DNA of 64,000 nt from NCBI RefSeq assembly GCF_002940665.1, contig NZ_MIGY01000001.1, positions 558,001 through 622,000 on the forward strand, given 5' to 3'. A model generated the notes under the pieces. The model saw only the letters and a list, made by a program, of their open reading frames with translations. It had not been told where the DNA came from and searched no databases. The DNA is from Xanthomonas arboricola. GTDB lineage: Bacteria; Pseudomonadota; Gammaproteobacteria; Xanthomonadales; Xanthomonadaceae. Both the position numbers and the translations under genes were made by a program. Position 1 is the stretch's first letter; each line of letters opens with the position of its first letter. Of the stretch, positions 19,617 through 29,804 are shown piece after piece.

Positions 19617-20608
19617 GGTACTGGCTCGATGAGGGCTGCCACTATGCCCATCGCCGCGAGCCTGCTCAATCAGGAGGTTCCTGACCATTCGGCAGGAAAC
19701 AGCGAAGCGAGCAACTTGCGTCATTCTTCCCGGGGCACCTTGCAATCGCTGTCCGGTCCAGACGCTAGGCGTTATGTCCGGCCGCATCGCTCAAGAGAGG
19801 GCGACCGGCAACCATCTGCGGTCCGGTTCTTGACGGATAGACGAACTCCCGAGCCCGGTTAACTGTGTGATGAGCCGGCCACACGCTGCATTACTGCATC
19901 GCGGAGCGGGCCTGGCCCAGCGACAGGAGACTCCAAGGCCTGCGCAGCTGCGGCCAAACGTTTCAATAGAAAATTCCTATTTGCTAGCAACCCACTTTCA
20001 CATCACCATCACCTGGCCGGACGTGAGGCCATGAGGCCGCTCCATCTCACGGGGTGTGGAGCACACCCACAGCCGGCATGGCCAATGGCGCTTGTATGCG
20101 AGGGAAGCATGCATCTCATCCGGGTTCACCAACGTGCTGTCCATACAGCACTGTTCGTCAGCTACATTGCCCTGCTTTCCTACGCGGGCTGGATTTTCAC
20201 GCACCTGCCTTAGCGTCGGCGATAGCTGCTACGGCCTCGCGCCCCAATGATGACGCGTCACTGGGCGAGTATGGCGACCGTCGGCATCGTGGACACTGTC
20301 CAGCAGCATCCCGACGTATCTTTCGAAGCACTTATTTGAGGTCACTTGGCTCGACCAGGACGCTATTGGTGCGCCTGTCGGTCTGTGCAAACACACGCGC
20401 TCAGGCGAGGGACTGCAGTGCCCAGCCAGCGTGCCCGATGGACATCAGGCCCTCGCACCCGACAGCAGGCGACTTTTCTGAAGGGCAGAACTACGGTTTG
20501 GTGATCGAAATTCCAGTTTTGAAGAAGATTGCCGCTATTGGGACCAATGACAGCCGGCCACCAGCCACGGCCGTCGCTGCTTACCCTGTGATCTTCTTTA
20601 GGACGTCC
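19617..20608. other. Gene-poor stretch before the chemoreceptors
   Basis: Nearly 1 kb without a supportable gene. Frames are open on the plus strand (the chemoreceptor frame extends back to 20054), but the translation is not chemoreceptor-like and lacks an RBS. A small hairpin GTGCTGT/ACAGCAC lies at 20134-20151. This may be decayed sequence at the edge of a chemotaxis cluster. Confidence 0.5.
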
Positions 20609-22879
20609 ATGATTGCCTTCCTTCAACGTTACAACGTCGGACACCGCTTGGCTGTCGCTTTCGGAATTCTGATCCTTCTTTCGGGCCTGCTTGTGGCCAC
20701 GGGGCTAGGCACGATGGCTGAGGCACGGGCACAGCTGGACTTCATCGTTCTCGACCGCACCGCCAAGATCCAGATTGGCAACGGGATGCTCGACGCAAAT
20801 TCCTCGCTGCTGATCGCACTGGGCACTTATTCGATGGCAACCAGTGAAGAGCTCAGTAAGGAAGCACTCGACACCATCACCACGCAGCGTGAGCGCTACA
20901 CCGATTTACGCACCAAGTTGGACACGCTCTCAAGCTCGGAGGAAGGTCGAAAAATTCGAGCTGAAATGGACGAGCGCCGGGCGACTTCGGTGAAGTTCAA
21001 CGACGACGTCATGGCGCTGGCTGGCAAGAATGACAAGACTCAGGCCCAGGTCATCCTGAGCGAGAAGGCGCGCCCCGCCATTCTGGCTTGGCAGGGCAAG
21101 ATCCGTGAACTCGTCACCCGCCAGGAAGGCCAGAGCCGCCAAGCGTATGCGGACGCCGTCGAGTCGATGGATCGGGGTAAGCTCCTGCTCATCCTGGGTG
21201 GCGCGATTGTCGTGTTGGTCAGCAGTCTCCTGGCGTGGCTCATCACCCGCAGCCTGACCCAGCCGCTAGCCCGCGCTACCAGAGTTGCCGAGGCTATCGC
21301 CCGTGGTCAGCTAGGCAACGACGTGCGCACGCACGCCAAGGACGAAACCGGGCAATTACTGCGCGCCATGCAGGGAATGCAACACCAGCTTCAGGCCTTG
21401 CTGGGCGCTCAGGGCGACATGGCCAAGCGCCACGACGAAGGCCAGACCAGCTTCCGTATGGACGCCACTGCGTTCCCGGGCGACTACGGCCGTATGGCGA
21501 AAGACACCAATGACCTGGTCGCTTCCCACCTAAGCGTGCAGTCCGATCTGGCACGGATCATGGGACGCTACGCCATCGGCGACCTGAGTGAACGCATGGA
21601 GCAACTGCCAGGCGAAAAAGCCGTGCTGACGCAGACCATGGATGAGGTCAAGACAAACCTGTCCGGTATGAACCATGAGATCAGACAGTTGGCGCAAGCC
21701 GCTGCCAACGGCGACTTTAGCGCACGCGGCGACGCCGAGCGGTTCCAGTACGACTTCAGGATCATGGTCGAGAGCTTGAACCTTCTCATGGCCACTGCCG
21801 ACGGCAACCTGCATTCCCTGTCCTCGCTGCTCCAGTCCATTGCCGCAGGCGACCTCACTGCCCGCATGACGGGTGAGTTCAAGGGAGTCTTTGCTCAGAT
21901 GCGCGACGATGCAAACACCACCGCCTTGCAGCTGGCAGAGATTGTCGGACGCATCCAGCAATCGGCCGTTTCGATCAACTCGGCCGCACGTGAAATCGCT
22001 GCCGGCAACCAGGATCTGTCGCAGCGCACCGAGCAGCAGGCCGCCAATCTCGAGGAAACGGCTGCGTCGATGGAGGAGCTGACCTCCACCGTTCGCCAGA
22101 ATGCCGAGCACGCACGGCAAGCCAACCAGTTGGCGATCGGCGCGGCAGATGTGGCATCGCAGGGCGGGAAAATCGTTCACAACGTCGTGGGAACCATGGC
22201 GGGGATTGAAGCTTCGTCCAAGAAGATTGCGGACATCATCAGCGTGATCGACGGCATCTCATTCCAGACCAACATCCTGGCCCTGAATGCTGCCGTCGAA
22301 GCAGCGCGCGCTGGCGAACAGGGGCGCGGGTTTGCCGTGGTCGCCTCGGAGGTGCGGACCCTCGCCCAGCGCTCCAGCGCCGCAGCCAAAGAAATCAAGA
22401 CGCTGATCGACGACTCGGTCGAACGCGTGGCCGAAGGATCAACCCTGGTCCACACAGCTGGCTCGACCATGGCGGAAATCGTCGCCAGCGTGCAACGCGT
22501 CACCGACATCATGGGAGAGATCTCAGCGGCCTCTCAGGAACAGTCCGCTGGCATTGAGCAGGTCAACACCACGGTCACTCAGATGGATGAAGCGACACAG
22601 CAGAACGCAGCACTGGTTGAGGAAGCGACCGCTGCGGCCCGTGCCATGGAAGAGCAAGCCACGCAGCTCACCGGGGCAGTGGCGGTGTTCAAGATTGATC
22701 AAGAGAACGCTCTTCCGGTCCAAGCAGCTCCTGCTGCAACCGCCATTGCTAGCTCAAGCAGCAGGAAGACGGCAACGCCACTGAAGACGCCTGCAGAAGT
22801 CCTCGCACGACGACGGGCACCACACAAACCCCAGCCCGTCGCCAGCTCCACAGATGGCGCAGGCTGGCAGGAGTTCTGA
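20609..22879 (+). CDS. Methyl-accepting chemotaxis protein (first of two)
   Basis: 756 residues from ATG 20609 ([19 protein letters not shown]). TM1 is about 14-34, a periplasmic helical-bundle sensor follows, and TM2 is about 193-213. Tandem HAMP-type units precede the long cytoplasmic coiled coil. The kinase-control tip is [19 protein letters not shown], then [19 protein letters not shown]. The C-terminus is GWQEF, a likely tethering pentapeptide for CheR/CheB like NWETF of Tar. The ligand is not predictable. Its cytoplasmic half is nearly the same as the next gene, so the two arose by duplication. Confidence 0.93.
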   Translation: MIAFLQRYNVGHRLAVAFGILILLSGLLVATGLGTMAEARAQLDFIVLDRTAKIQIGNGMLDANSSLLIALGTYSMATSEELSKEALDTITTQRERYTDLRTKLDTLSSSEEGRKIRAEMDERRATSVKFNDDVMALAGKNDKTQAQVILSEKARPAILAWQGKIRELVTRQEGQSRQAYADAVESMDRGKLLLILGGAIVVLVSSLLAWLITRSLTQPLARATRVAEAIARGQLGNDVRTHAKDETGQLLRAMQGMQHQLQALLGAQGDMAKRHDEGQTSFRMDATAFPGDYGRMAKDTNDLVASHLSVQSDLARIMGRYAIGDLSERMEQLPGEKAVLTQTMDEVKTNLSGMNHEIRQLAQAAANGDFSARGDAERFQYDFRIMVESLNLLMATADGNLHSLSSLLQSIAAGDLTARMTGEFKGVFAQMRDDANTTALQLAEIVGRIQQSAVSINSAAREIAAGNQDLSQRTEQQAANLEETAASMEELTSTVRQNAEHARQANQLAIGAADVASQGGKIVHNVVGTMAGIEASSKKIADIISVIDGISFQTNILALNAAVEAARAGEQGRGFAVVASEVRTLAQRSSAAAKEIKTLIDDSVERVAEGSTLVHTAGSTMAEIVASVQRVTDIMGEISAASQEQSAGIEQVNTTVTQMDEATQQNAALVEEATAAARAMEEQATQLTGAVAVFKIDQENALPVQAAPAATAIASSSSRKTATPLKTPAEVLARRRAPHKPQPVASSTDGAGWQEF

Positions 22880-22978
22880 TCCAGCCGACATTGGCCAACG
22901 AATGCCCAGATCGCCTCAGCTGGCCGATACGGCGATCGATTCTCCCGACGCACAGATTCTTCTTCACCAAGGCCTACC

Positions 22979-25219
22979 ATGCTAGCCACGATCAAGAGCA
23001 AATTCCTGTTGGCATTGCTAGGAACACTGGTTCCCAGCATCCTGCTCTGCCTGTTCCTCCTCCACAGCCTGCACAATTCCAAGGACAGCGTCGGCACGCT
23101 CTATAACCGTGATTTCAACGGCTCCGTGCTTGCCAGCACTATCGATGGTCAGTTGACCCGAGTCGACATCAACATCCTGCGTATGATCGCGATCGGATCC
23201 CCTGATTTGATTGCGCAGTGGAAGCAGGAAAACGAGAACCGCTTCACTCAGGTCGAAGCCAACATCGCTGAGCTCAAACGGCTGTTGAACAACGAGAGCG
23301 AACATTTCGCCCAGTTGCAGAAGATCACCACGAGTTATGCACTGATGCATGAAGGCATGCGGCGCCAAGTTGAGTTGATCGAAGCCGGCGATATTGCCGG
23401 CGGCGCGGAAGTCAACCGCACCCAGGTCAAGGACAATGCCGACGCCACCTTCGCCGGGCTTGCCACGCTGCGCGAAGAGCTAGGCAATTCGGCCCAACTG
23501 CGTTATCGGCAGCAGCAGGCTGCCAACACGCGTGCAATGACGCTCTCGGCAATTGCGCTAGCACTGATCACCTTAGCCGGCATCAGCATTGCCCTGATAC
23601 TTGGCAATGCGATTTCTCGTTCGATCCGAGGGGCGGTGACGGCTGTTGAACACCTGTCAAACGGAGTGCTCGATGTCGACGTCAAGGTCACGGGTAAAGA
23701 CGAGACCGCACAACTGGCCAAGGCGGTCTATCGTATACGTGACCGTTTGCAGGGCGTCATCGCGGCGCAGCTGGAAATGGCGCGCCAGCACGAAGTTGGT
23801 GCGATCAGCTATCGCATGGATGAAGATACATTTCCAGGAGAGTATGGCCATATGGTGCGAGATGCCAATGCATTGGCCAGCTCGCACATTGCCGTCATGA
23901 TGCGCCTGGCACAGATTACCGGACGCTATGCCATAGGCGATCTTTCCGAGGATATGGATCGTCTACCCGGCGAGAAAGCCGTGCTCACCGAGACGATGGA
24001 TCAGGTCAAGCACAATTTGACAGCAATCAACAGGGAAATAAGTCGCTTAGCCTCAGCTGCCGCAGCAGGCGACTTCGCTGTGCGGGGAGACACCGAGCGC
24101 TTCCAGCATGACTTCCGTGCAATGGTCGCAAGTCTCAATCAACTGATGTCCACCTCCGACACCAATCTGCAATCGCTATCTTCCTTGCTGCAATCCATTG
24201 CACAAGGAGACCTGACTGCGCGGATGACCGGTGAATTCAACGGCGTGTTTTCCCAGATGCGGGACGATGCCAATGCCACTGCAGCGCAACTTGCGGAAAT
24301 CGTGGGACGGATCCAGCACTCTGCACTGTCGATCACCACCGCAGCAACCGAAATTGCTGCCGGCAATCAGGACTTATCACACCGGACCGAGCAACAGGCC
24401 GCCAACCTGGAAGAGACAGCTGCCTCTATGGAGGAACTGACGTCTACGGTGAAGCAAAACGCCGAGCATGCACGCCAGGCCAATCAGTTGGCGATTGGCG
24501 CCGCGCATGTGGCGTCCCAGGGGGGCGACGTGGTGAACAAGGTCGTGGACACCATGTCCGGTATCGAAACCTCGTCCAAGAAGATTGCTGACATCATCAG
24601 TGTGATTGATGGAATTTCCTTCCAAACCAATATCCTTGCGCTGAATGCTGCAGTGGAAGCTGCCAGAGCCGGCGAGCAAGGACGCGGGTTTGCGGTGGTT
24701 GCCTCTGAGGTCCGCACCCTGGCCCAGCGGTCCTCCAGTGCAGCGAAGGAAATAAAAGAACTCATTGATGACTCCGTCCAACGAGTTGCCGAAGGCTCCT
24801 CTTTAGTGCATAGCGCCGGCTCTACAATGGCTGAGATCGTTGCTAGCGTGAAGCGCGTCACCGACATCATGGGCAACATCTCGGCAGCCTCGCAGGAGCA
24901 GTCGGCTGGCATCGAACAGGTCAATATGACTGTCACTCAAATGGATGAAGCCACTCAACAAAACGCGGCACTGGTTGAGGAAGCGACTGCAGCAGCACGC
25001 TCGATGGAGGAGCAGGCAACGCAGCTAAGTGAAGCGGTCTCAGCGTTCAAAATTTCGGCAGGACACAACATCGCTACGGCGGCCACTGGATTCACTAAGA
25101 ATTCCATGGCGAGTCCACCAGCGCTGCACAAAATAAAGGGAAATCATACAGTCACCTCAAGGCAGGTAACGCCAGCCCCTTCGAGCAGCTTAGCGGCTAG
25201 CAGTTGGCAGGAGTTCTAG
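22979..25219 (+). CDS. Methyl-accepting chemotaxis protein (second of two)
   Basis: 746 residues. TM1 is about 7-29 ([19 protein letters not shown]), a four-helix-bundle-type periplasmic domain follows, and TM2 is about 180-203 ([21 protein letters not shown]). HAMP repeats and a signalling domain with the same tip as its upstream twin follow. It ends SSWQEF, again a CheR-tether-like tail. The sensor domain differs from the first receptor while the signalling half is closely matched, suggesting duplication with sensor swap. 99 bases separate the genes. The ATG at 22979 has AAGG upstream. Confidence 0.93.
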   Translation: MLATIKSKFLLALLGTLVPSILLCLFLLHSLHNSKDSVGTLYNRDFNGSVLASTIDGQLTRVDINILRMIAIGSPDLIAQWKQENENRFTQVEANIAELKRLLNNESEHFAQLQKITTSYALMHEGMRRQVELIEAGDIAGGAEVNRTQVKDNADATFAGLATLREELGNSAQLRYRQQQAANTRAMTLSAIALALITLAGISIALILGNAISRSIRGAVTAVEHLSNGVLDVDVKVTGKDETAQLAKAVYRIRDRLQGVIAAQLEMARQHEVGAISYRMDEDTFPGEYGHMVRDANALASSHIAVMMRLAQITGRYAIGDLSEDMDRLPGEKAVLTETMDQVKHNLTAINREISRLASAAAAGDFAVRGDTERFQHDFRAMVASLNQLMSTSDTNLQSLSSLLQSIAQGDLTARMTGEFNGVFSQMRDDANATAAQLAEIVGRIQHSALSITTAATEIAAGNQDLSHRTEQQAANLEETAASMEELTSTVKQNAEHARQANQLAIGAAHVASQGGDVVNKVVDTMSGIETSSKKIADIISVIDGISFQTNILALNAAVEAARAGEQGRGFAVVASEVRTLAQRSSSAAKEIKELIDDSVQRVAEGSSLVHSAGSTMAEIVASVKRVTDIMGNISAASQEQSAGIEQVNMTVTQMDEATQQNAALVEEATAAARSMEEQATQLSEAVSAFKISAGHNIATAATGFTKNSMASPPALHKIKGNHTVTSRQVTPAPSSSLAASSWQEF

Positions 25220-25353
25220 TTCCCAAATTTGCCCTCGGGGCCCCACTGGCGGGCCCTGTTCTTCTAGCCTCAGTTCCACTTCACTCCTGAGCTGCCAAGC
25301 GCGGTAACACCGGCCATCGAATTGAGGGCATTGCTTATGTGAAGCCGCTACGG

Positions 25354-25491
25354 GAGCTCAGCGAGGCAGGGCTTTTGTCCGTCGCGCGTCGCATCCGATC
25401 CTCCTTGAGTGCTCGCGGGTTGAACGCCAAATGGGGAGCCACCTGGTTCAAAGAGATGCGGGAACTCAACCATGTGGGCGAGCGCGCCTAA
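25354..25491 (+). pseudogene. Relic of a GAF/GGDEF-like gene
   Basis: An in-frame stretch of 45 codons ends in TAA. It reads ELSEAGLLSVARRIRSSLSA, then NAKWGATWF, and closely matches the C-terminal region of the intact gene at 46734-47711 (ISEAGLLSVARRIRVSLAA, then NSKWGASWF). No start or upstream domain is present; only the tail survives. It lies 134 bases after the second chemoreceptor and overlaps the convergent hydrolase stop by four bases. Confidence 0.75.
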
Positions 25492-26816
25492 CGCGTGTTT
25501 CCCAGGGCAGATCGCAAGAACTCGATGACAGCCGCACCGCTCTCTCGGTCAGCTCGCGCATAGCCCTCGGGGGTGCCACCGACTTGAAGATGAGGTCCTA
25601 GGTCATGGCGGTGAGTTGTCGGCTGCCACAGCGGCGAGATCAAATGCCCGGCATCGCTGAAATACATGATCTGATCGTGCGTGCCATGCGCATGCCGAGC
25701 CAAATAGCGTTGCGCCACCGCCGCCATTTCACCAGACAGACCCAGCCGATCGTCTCCTGCAGCGACGAGCATGAGCGGGCCGTTGATCTTTTCAATCGGC
25801 AACAACGCGGCTTTCAGCGTCGACTGGATCTCGGCTTCCTTTTCATCCAGCCAAGAAGCGTCTTCACGATAGGGCAGGAAAGGCAGATCCTTTCCCTTGA
25901 ATGTCAGACCAGGCTTGTTGACTGCGCGGAAATCGGCCGGCGCTACATCCCGCTGTATTCCGCGGAATGGTGCCGGACTTCCCACGAACGAAACCACCGC
26001 GCGGAGCCGTGGGTCGTGTGAGGCAGCGGCCATCGCGATGGTTCCGCCCCATGAGCCACCCAATACACCAATCCCGGAAGGATCCACATAGCTCTGGTCT
26101 TGTAGCCAAGTCACGCCCATCGAGACAGGGTCAATCGGCACCCGCACGAGATCCTTGGGCAATCCAGGCATGCGGTAATAAGCCACAGACATCGCCACAA
26201 ACCCATGAGAGGCAAGCCAGGCCGCATACATGTTGGCACTCTCGATCCCGCCCTCGGAGCCCCCGAGAGTGATGACGGTCGGATGGCGACGTCCATCTAC
26301 CAGCGCGCCTTGGGGCGCGTAGACGTTGGCCACAAGTCCATCGGATGTTACCGGAAACGCGCAGACGTCCTTGCCATCGATCCATCGTCGCAGCTTCACT
26401 GTGTCGACCACTCTTCCGCCCGACACCACGTCAAGAGTGAACTCGGCTGGTGAAAACCGCAGATCCCCGGGTCTTCTCTGAATGGGAAAAGGCAAAGGTC
26501 GTGGCGGACCCTCAGGCTGCATCGACCAAAACAGACCGGTTTGATCAATTCCCATGTAGCTCCCCGCCTCAGCCGCGGTGATTGCCGGGTCGACCATGCC
26601 GTCTAGATCCGCGCGATACACCGCGCTAGAGCGCCAGATGATGCCTTTGGCATCCTTCATCGCAAGCCTGAGCTCCACGAGCTCCGTAGGGCGCATTCCT
26701 GACACGTGCACACCCAAGGGCGCATCGGCCTGGCTATCCAGCGAAGAAACGTGAAGCGTTGCGGCATTGGCGTGGGCGCAGGCGAGTAGAAGTAAGAGAA
26801 GGGCGAGTCGGCGCAT
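25488..26816 (-). CDS. Secreted BAAT-family acyl-CoA thioesterase/hydrolase
   Basis: 442 residues from ATG 26816, starting with a signal peptide (MRRLALLLLLLACAHANA). An N-terminal beta-sandwich of the acyl-CoA thioesterase/BAAT type is followed by an alpha/beta hydrolase domain. The nucleophile elbow is GVLGGSWGGTIA; the acid and His are likely in DDRLGLSGE and SDAGHLISPLW. Family members act on acyl-CoA or bile-acid-CoA, but an exported bacterial member probably has another ester or amide substrate. It lies downstream of the LytTR regulator in the same direction (gap 107 bases) and may be its target or operon partner. Confidence 0.82.
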   Translation of the reverse strand: MRRLALLLLLLACAHANAATLHVSSLDSQADAPLGVHVSGMRPTELVELRLAMKDAKGIIWRSSAVYRADLDGMVDPAITAAEAGSYMGIDQTGLFWSMQPEGPPRPLPFPIQRRPGDLRFSPAEFTLDVVSGGRVVDTVKLRRWIDGKDVCAFPVTSDGLVANVYAPQGALVDGRRHPTVITLGGSEGGIESANMYAAWLASHGFVAMSVAYYRMPGLPKDLVRVPIDPVSMGVTWLQDQSYVDPSGIGVLGGSWGGTIAMAAASHDPRLRAVVSFVGSPAPFRGIQRDVAPADFRAVNKPGLTFKGKDLPFLPYREDASWLDEKEAEIQSTLKAALLPIEKINGPLMLVAAGDDRLGLSGEMAAVAQRYLARHAHGTHDQIMYFSDAGHLISPLWQPTTHRHDLGPHLQVGGTPEGYARADRESGAAVIEFLRSALGNTR

Positions 26817-26923
26817 GTCAGGACGGCCTGAGAAAGGGCAAACGAGCATGTCTGCCAGGCGCTTCTTGCAACGGCTATTTGGCACGAGTCGTGTGCCCAG
26901 GGGCCTCAATCGTGCAACAGCCG

Positions 26924-27628
26924 CTAAAACAGGCGAGGTAGGCGCGCTTCCAGCTGTGGTCGGAATTGCCGGCTGACCCGAAGTGTTGTGCCATCTAGAA
27001 GTTCGAGTTGGGCATCCTGGTTTCGCGCCGAACGGATCGCCACGACACGCTTCACATTCACCAATGACGATCTATGGATACGAACGAACCCATGCGACTC
27101 AAGACTGTCTGCCAGGCTTGCCAGGCTATCGCGGCGCAAGTACGTGTCCTTTCCGGCATGGATACAGACGTAATGGCCCGCCACCTCGACATAGTCGATC
27201 TCCGCCGGTGACAAGTAGACAGTCCGATCACCCACCTCAACAGCCAGGCGGGCAATCTCCGCACCCCTACCGTCTATGCGCTGACGCACGCGCCGCATCG
27301 CAAGCTGTAGACGCTTGGGATCTACTGGCTTGAGAAGGTAATCCAATGCACCAGCGTCGAAAGCGCACACCGCGTGCGTACTGTAGGCAGTGATAAAGAT
27401 GATATGCGGCACAACTGATTCGAGATGCTTCACGAGGTCCAGGCCACTCCCATCGGGCAGACCGATGTCCAACAGCAGTAGGTCGACATCTCCGAGCTGT
27501 GCGCGCTCAAGCGCCAGTTCGAGGGTGGCCGCTTCACCCACCACGACCACATCAGACTCAGACGCGAGGAAACGAACAAGCCGGTCTCGCGCAAGCGCTA
27601 CATCGTCCACAACTAGAGTGCGAATCAC
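26924..27628 (-). CDS. LytTR-type response regulator
   Basis: 234 residues. The receiver has DD near the start (LVVDDVALARDRL), Asp in LLLLDIGLPDGSG and Lys in LLKPVDPKRL. The LytTR DNA-binding domain carries the signature HRSSLVNVKRVVAI. I start at GTG 27628, which overlaps the TGA of the upstream kinase (GTGA) and has GGGAGG upstream; an earlier in-frame ATG at 27676 lies inside the kinase gene. Partner of the LytS-type kinase. LytTR proteins bind paired direct repeats; none was identified by eye. Confidence 0.88.
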   Translation of the reverse strand: MIRTLVVDDVALARDRLVRFLASESDVVVVGEAATLELALERAQLGDVDLLLLDIGLPDGSGLDLVKHLESVVPHIIFITAYSTHAVCAFDAGALDYLLKPVDPKRLQLAMRRVRQRIDGRGAEIARLAVEVGDRTVYLSPAEIDYVEVAGHYVCIHAGKDTYLRRDSLASLADSLESHGFVRIHRSSLVNVKRVVAIRSARNQDAQLELLDGTTLRVSRQFRPQLEARLPRLF

Positions 27629-28767
27629 GACGCCTCTGCCTCCCTCAGGGGGAGACAGATCGTTGCGACAAAGCATGTCTCCTGACGTTCAATCGACAAC
27701 GATGCCGTGGCACCGTGGGTGAGAGCCAATCGCCGCCCCAGGTGATCCAACCCTATGCCTAGCCCACCGGGTTGCTTGCCGCAGACGGGGTTCACAACCG
27801 TGATGATGAGTTCCGCGTTTTCGACAATAGCCTTCACTTTGATCCGAACCAGCCCACCAATACGCGCTCCATGCTGGATGGCGTTTTCTAGCAATGGTTG
27901 CAGTGCCATGGACGTAACGGCGGCGTTCCAAGCTCGAGGCTCTATGTCGATGTCGAATGTGATGGTGCCGGACAGCACCTGGTGCAGCTCGATGAACTCG
28001 GCGCTCGCGCCTATTTCCTCCCTTAGCGACACCACAGGTGCGCTTTCCAGCATCGCGCGAAGGATATTCGCTACATGGCCAAGCGCACGGTCTGCCCGGG
28101 TGGCGTCACGATGCCCAAGCTCCCCGATCGCATTGAGCGCATTGAAGATGAAGTGCTGGTGCAGCCTAGACCGCAGCGCTTCTTCGTCCAGTCGGGCCAG
28201 CACGACCTCTCGCTCACTTCTCAAAATCAGGTGTGTCCAAAGCTGCCCTACCCCCATGACGACCAGATAGAGCGGAATGGCGAACAGCGTCGTGGCAGCG
28301 AGTGCGCGCTGACCGCTGCGAAGATCAAGCCCTCCCGCGCCCACGAACCCTGCTAGTTGCAGGAGACCATGCCCAAGCACCCAGCCCAGCGCCGTCAGCA
28401 CCGGTATGGCAAACAGTCCAGTCAAGGCGATCAATGCCAGATGGCGAATGCTGTCCCCTGTTCCAACGATCCATCGCCTGGCGAGTCCAAGAAGCGTTGG
28501 GGTGGCCACTGCCCAGGGCACGTAGCTGCCGACTAGAAACAGGAAAGCCTTCAACAGGCCGGGAGCGCCTTGCGGGTCCTCGGCCAGCGATGTCATGGCT
28601 ACTGCAGGGGTATAAGCGAGCGCAAGCATGAGCCAAGGCACCGCTACGCCCGCGTAGCGGAAGCGCGCCGAAACCGATGAAGGGTTGGAAATGGAAGAAG
28701 TGCGCGCCCGCATGGACAGTAATGCTCGGAGCCGATAAGTGTCCGGGGCAAAGTGCCGGCCACTCAT
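27625..28767 (-). CDS. LytS/YehU-type sensor histidine kinase
   Basis: Kinase of the His_kinase (PF06580) class with several N-terminal membrane helices (VAVPWLMLALAY, AFLFLVGSYVPWAVATPTLL, ALTGLFAIPVLTALGWVLG, LFAIPLYLVVMGVGQLW). The phospho-acceptor region HQHFIFNALNAIGEL replaces the usual HPHFLFN. The ATPase N-box is MALQPLLENAIQHG, with a G-box GGLGIGLDHLGRRL. ATG 28767 gives 380 residues; ATG 28713 is an alternative and neither RBS is decisive. The stimulus is unknown; it has no extracellular sensor domain. Confidence 0.86.
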   Translation of the reverse strand: MSGRHFAPDTYRLRALLSMRARTSSISNPSSVSARFRYAGVAVPWLMLALAYTPAVAMTSLAEDPQGAPGLLKAFLFLVGSYVPWAVATPTLLGLARRWIVGTGDSIRHLALIALTGLFAIPVLTALGWVLGHGLLQLAGFVGAGGLDLRSGQRALAATTLFAIPLYLVVMGVGQLWTHLILRSEREVVLARLDEEALRSRLHQHFIFNALNAIGELGHRDATRADRALGHVANILRAMLESAPVVSLREEIGASAEFIELHQVLSGTITFDIDIEPRAWNAAVTSMALQPLLENAIQHGARIGGLVRIKVKAIVENAELIITVVNPVCGKQPGGLGIGLDHLGRRLALTHGATASLSIERQETCFVATICLPLREAEAS

Positions 28768-29248
28768 TCTCGCCTGCCCTGCTCCGCCTTGGTAGTGGGA
28801 CTGCCGAGCGCCTCTTTGGGGAGGATCGGTCCTGTCGCCGTGGGCGCCGCTGTAAGGCAGCTCGCACACCACCGTTGGTTCCCTCGGACTGGTGGATCTA
28901 GCCGGCAGCACGGCTATCGCACGCGCCGGGATACGTCAGATCCTGAAACGCGCCGAGGTCCGCTGGACGCCCAGCGCGTTGAGCCAGGTCACTGGTGGCC
29001 ACAGTCGCAATCGACGAGAAGAACGCCCTGATTTCGCCGCTCCGCTTCTTAGGACGGCTTGCGTTATCGCTGCTCACACCTGTTTTCTGCAGAGCTCTTC
29101 GCTGCATCCACCATCTACCGGGAAGCCCCCAGGCCCAACCGATCGATGCTATTTGGAGACGGCGCGACTTCGACCAGGATGCGCGGTTCTTCACTCCGCC
29201 TTCTGCGGTCTGCATCTGTTTGCACTAGCAGGGCCCCTGGCCTAAGAT
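28768..29248. other. Intergenic region upstream of the fecI-type gene
   Basis: About 480 bases between the divergent LytS-type kinase and the ECF sigma gene. No frame here shows a recognisable protein. It should contain the kinase promoter; the Fur-like box marks its right end. Confidence 0.5.
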
Positions 29249-29267
29249 GTGAATGATTCTCATTTAT
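29249..29267. promoter_or_regulatory. Fur-like box before the first fecI
   Basis: GTGAATGATTCTCATTTAT matches 12 of 19 positions of the Fur consensus, including the AATGAT-N2-TCATT core. It lies 10 bases before the chosen sigma-factor start. Nearly the same core (one base different) lies before the tonB gene at 39282, and a related one lies before the second fecI. Confidence 0.7.
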
Positions 29268-29276
29268 GGCGATAGG

Positions 29277-29804
29277 ATGATGCGTGATTCCGCCCTTGTA
29301 TTGACAGGTGAGGCTCGCCTTCAGCTCCAGAACATCTATGTTGATCATCACAGCTGGCTTAAATCCTGGTTGATCAGGAAGCTCGGCAACGACGCCTTGG
29401 CACTGGATCTGGCGCAAGACGCCTTCATGCGCTTGATCTGCTCGCGCATACCGACCGACGCCATTCGCATGCCTCGCGCTTACCTCACCACCGTTGCACA
29501 TGGCTTGGTCGTCAATCATTGGCGTCGCCAGTCCATCGAGAGGGCTTACCTAGATGCGCTGGCTGCCCGGGGCGAGATGGCATCCCCTTCTCCTGAAGAG
29601 GCAAAGCTTGCTCTAGAGGCGTTGGAGGAGATCGATGCCTTGCTCGATGGGCTTCCTGCACGATCCCGGCAGGCGTTTTTGCTCTCTCAACTCGATGGCT
29701 GGCCCTACGCCAAGATTGCCAGGCATCTCGGGATCACCGTCAACATGGTCCAGAAAGCCATGATCCGCGCGCTTCAAGGCTGTTACCGCGCCAGCTATGG
29801 GTAA
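29277..29804 (+). CDS. FecI-type ECF sigma factor (hemophore locus)
   Basis: 175 residues. The sigma-70 region 2 holds HHSWLKSWLIRKLGNDALALDLAQDAFMRLI, and ANxLxxWRR-type residues appear in the following YLTTVAHGLVVNHWRRQSIERAYL. Region 4 is GWPYAKIARHLGITVNMVQKAM. The closest resemblance is to the iron-starvation FecI/HasI group. I start at ATG 29277; an in-frame ATG at 29253 lies inside the Fur-like box and is unlikely. The end overlaps fecR by 8 bases. Expected to transcribe the downstream receptor gene when the receptor is loaded. Confidence 0.9.
   Translation: MMRDSALVLTGEARLQLQNIYVDHHSWLKSWLIRKLGNDALALDLAQDAFMRLICSRIPTDAIRMPRAYLTTVAHGLVVNHWRRQSIERAYLDALAARGEMASPSPEEAKLALEALEEIDALLDGLPARSRQAFLLSQLDGWPYAKIARHLGITVNMVQKAMIRALQGCYRASYG

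Noticed and set aside
20054..20608. N-terminal extension of the first chemoreceptor by 185 codons
   Set aside because: Translation is Pro/Arg-rich and not receptor-like; the usual TM1 start is at 20609.
29253..29276. Earlier ATG for the first FecI
   Set aside because: Lies inside the Fur-like box and lacks sigma-factor similarity.
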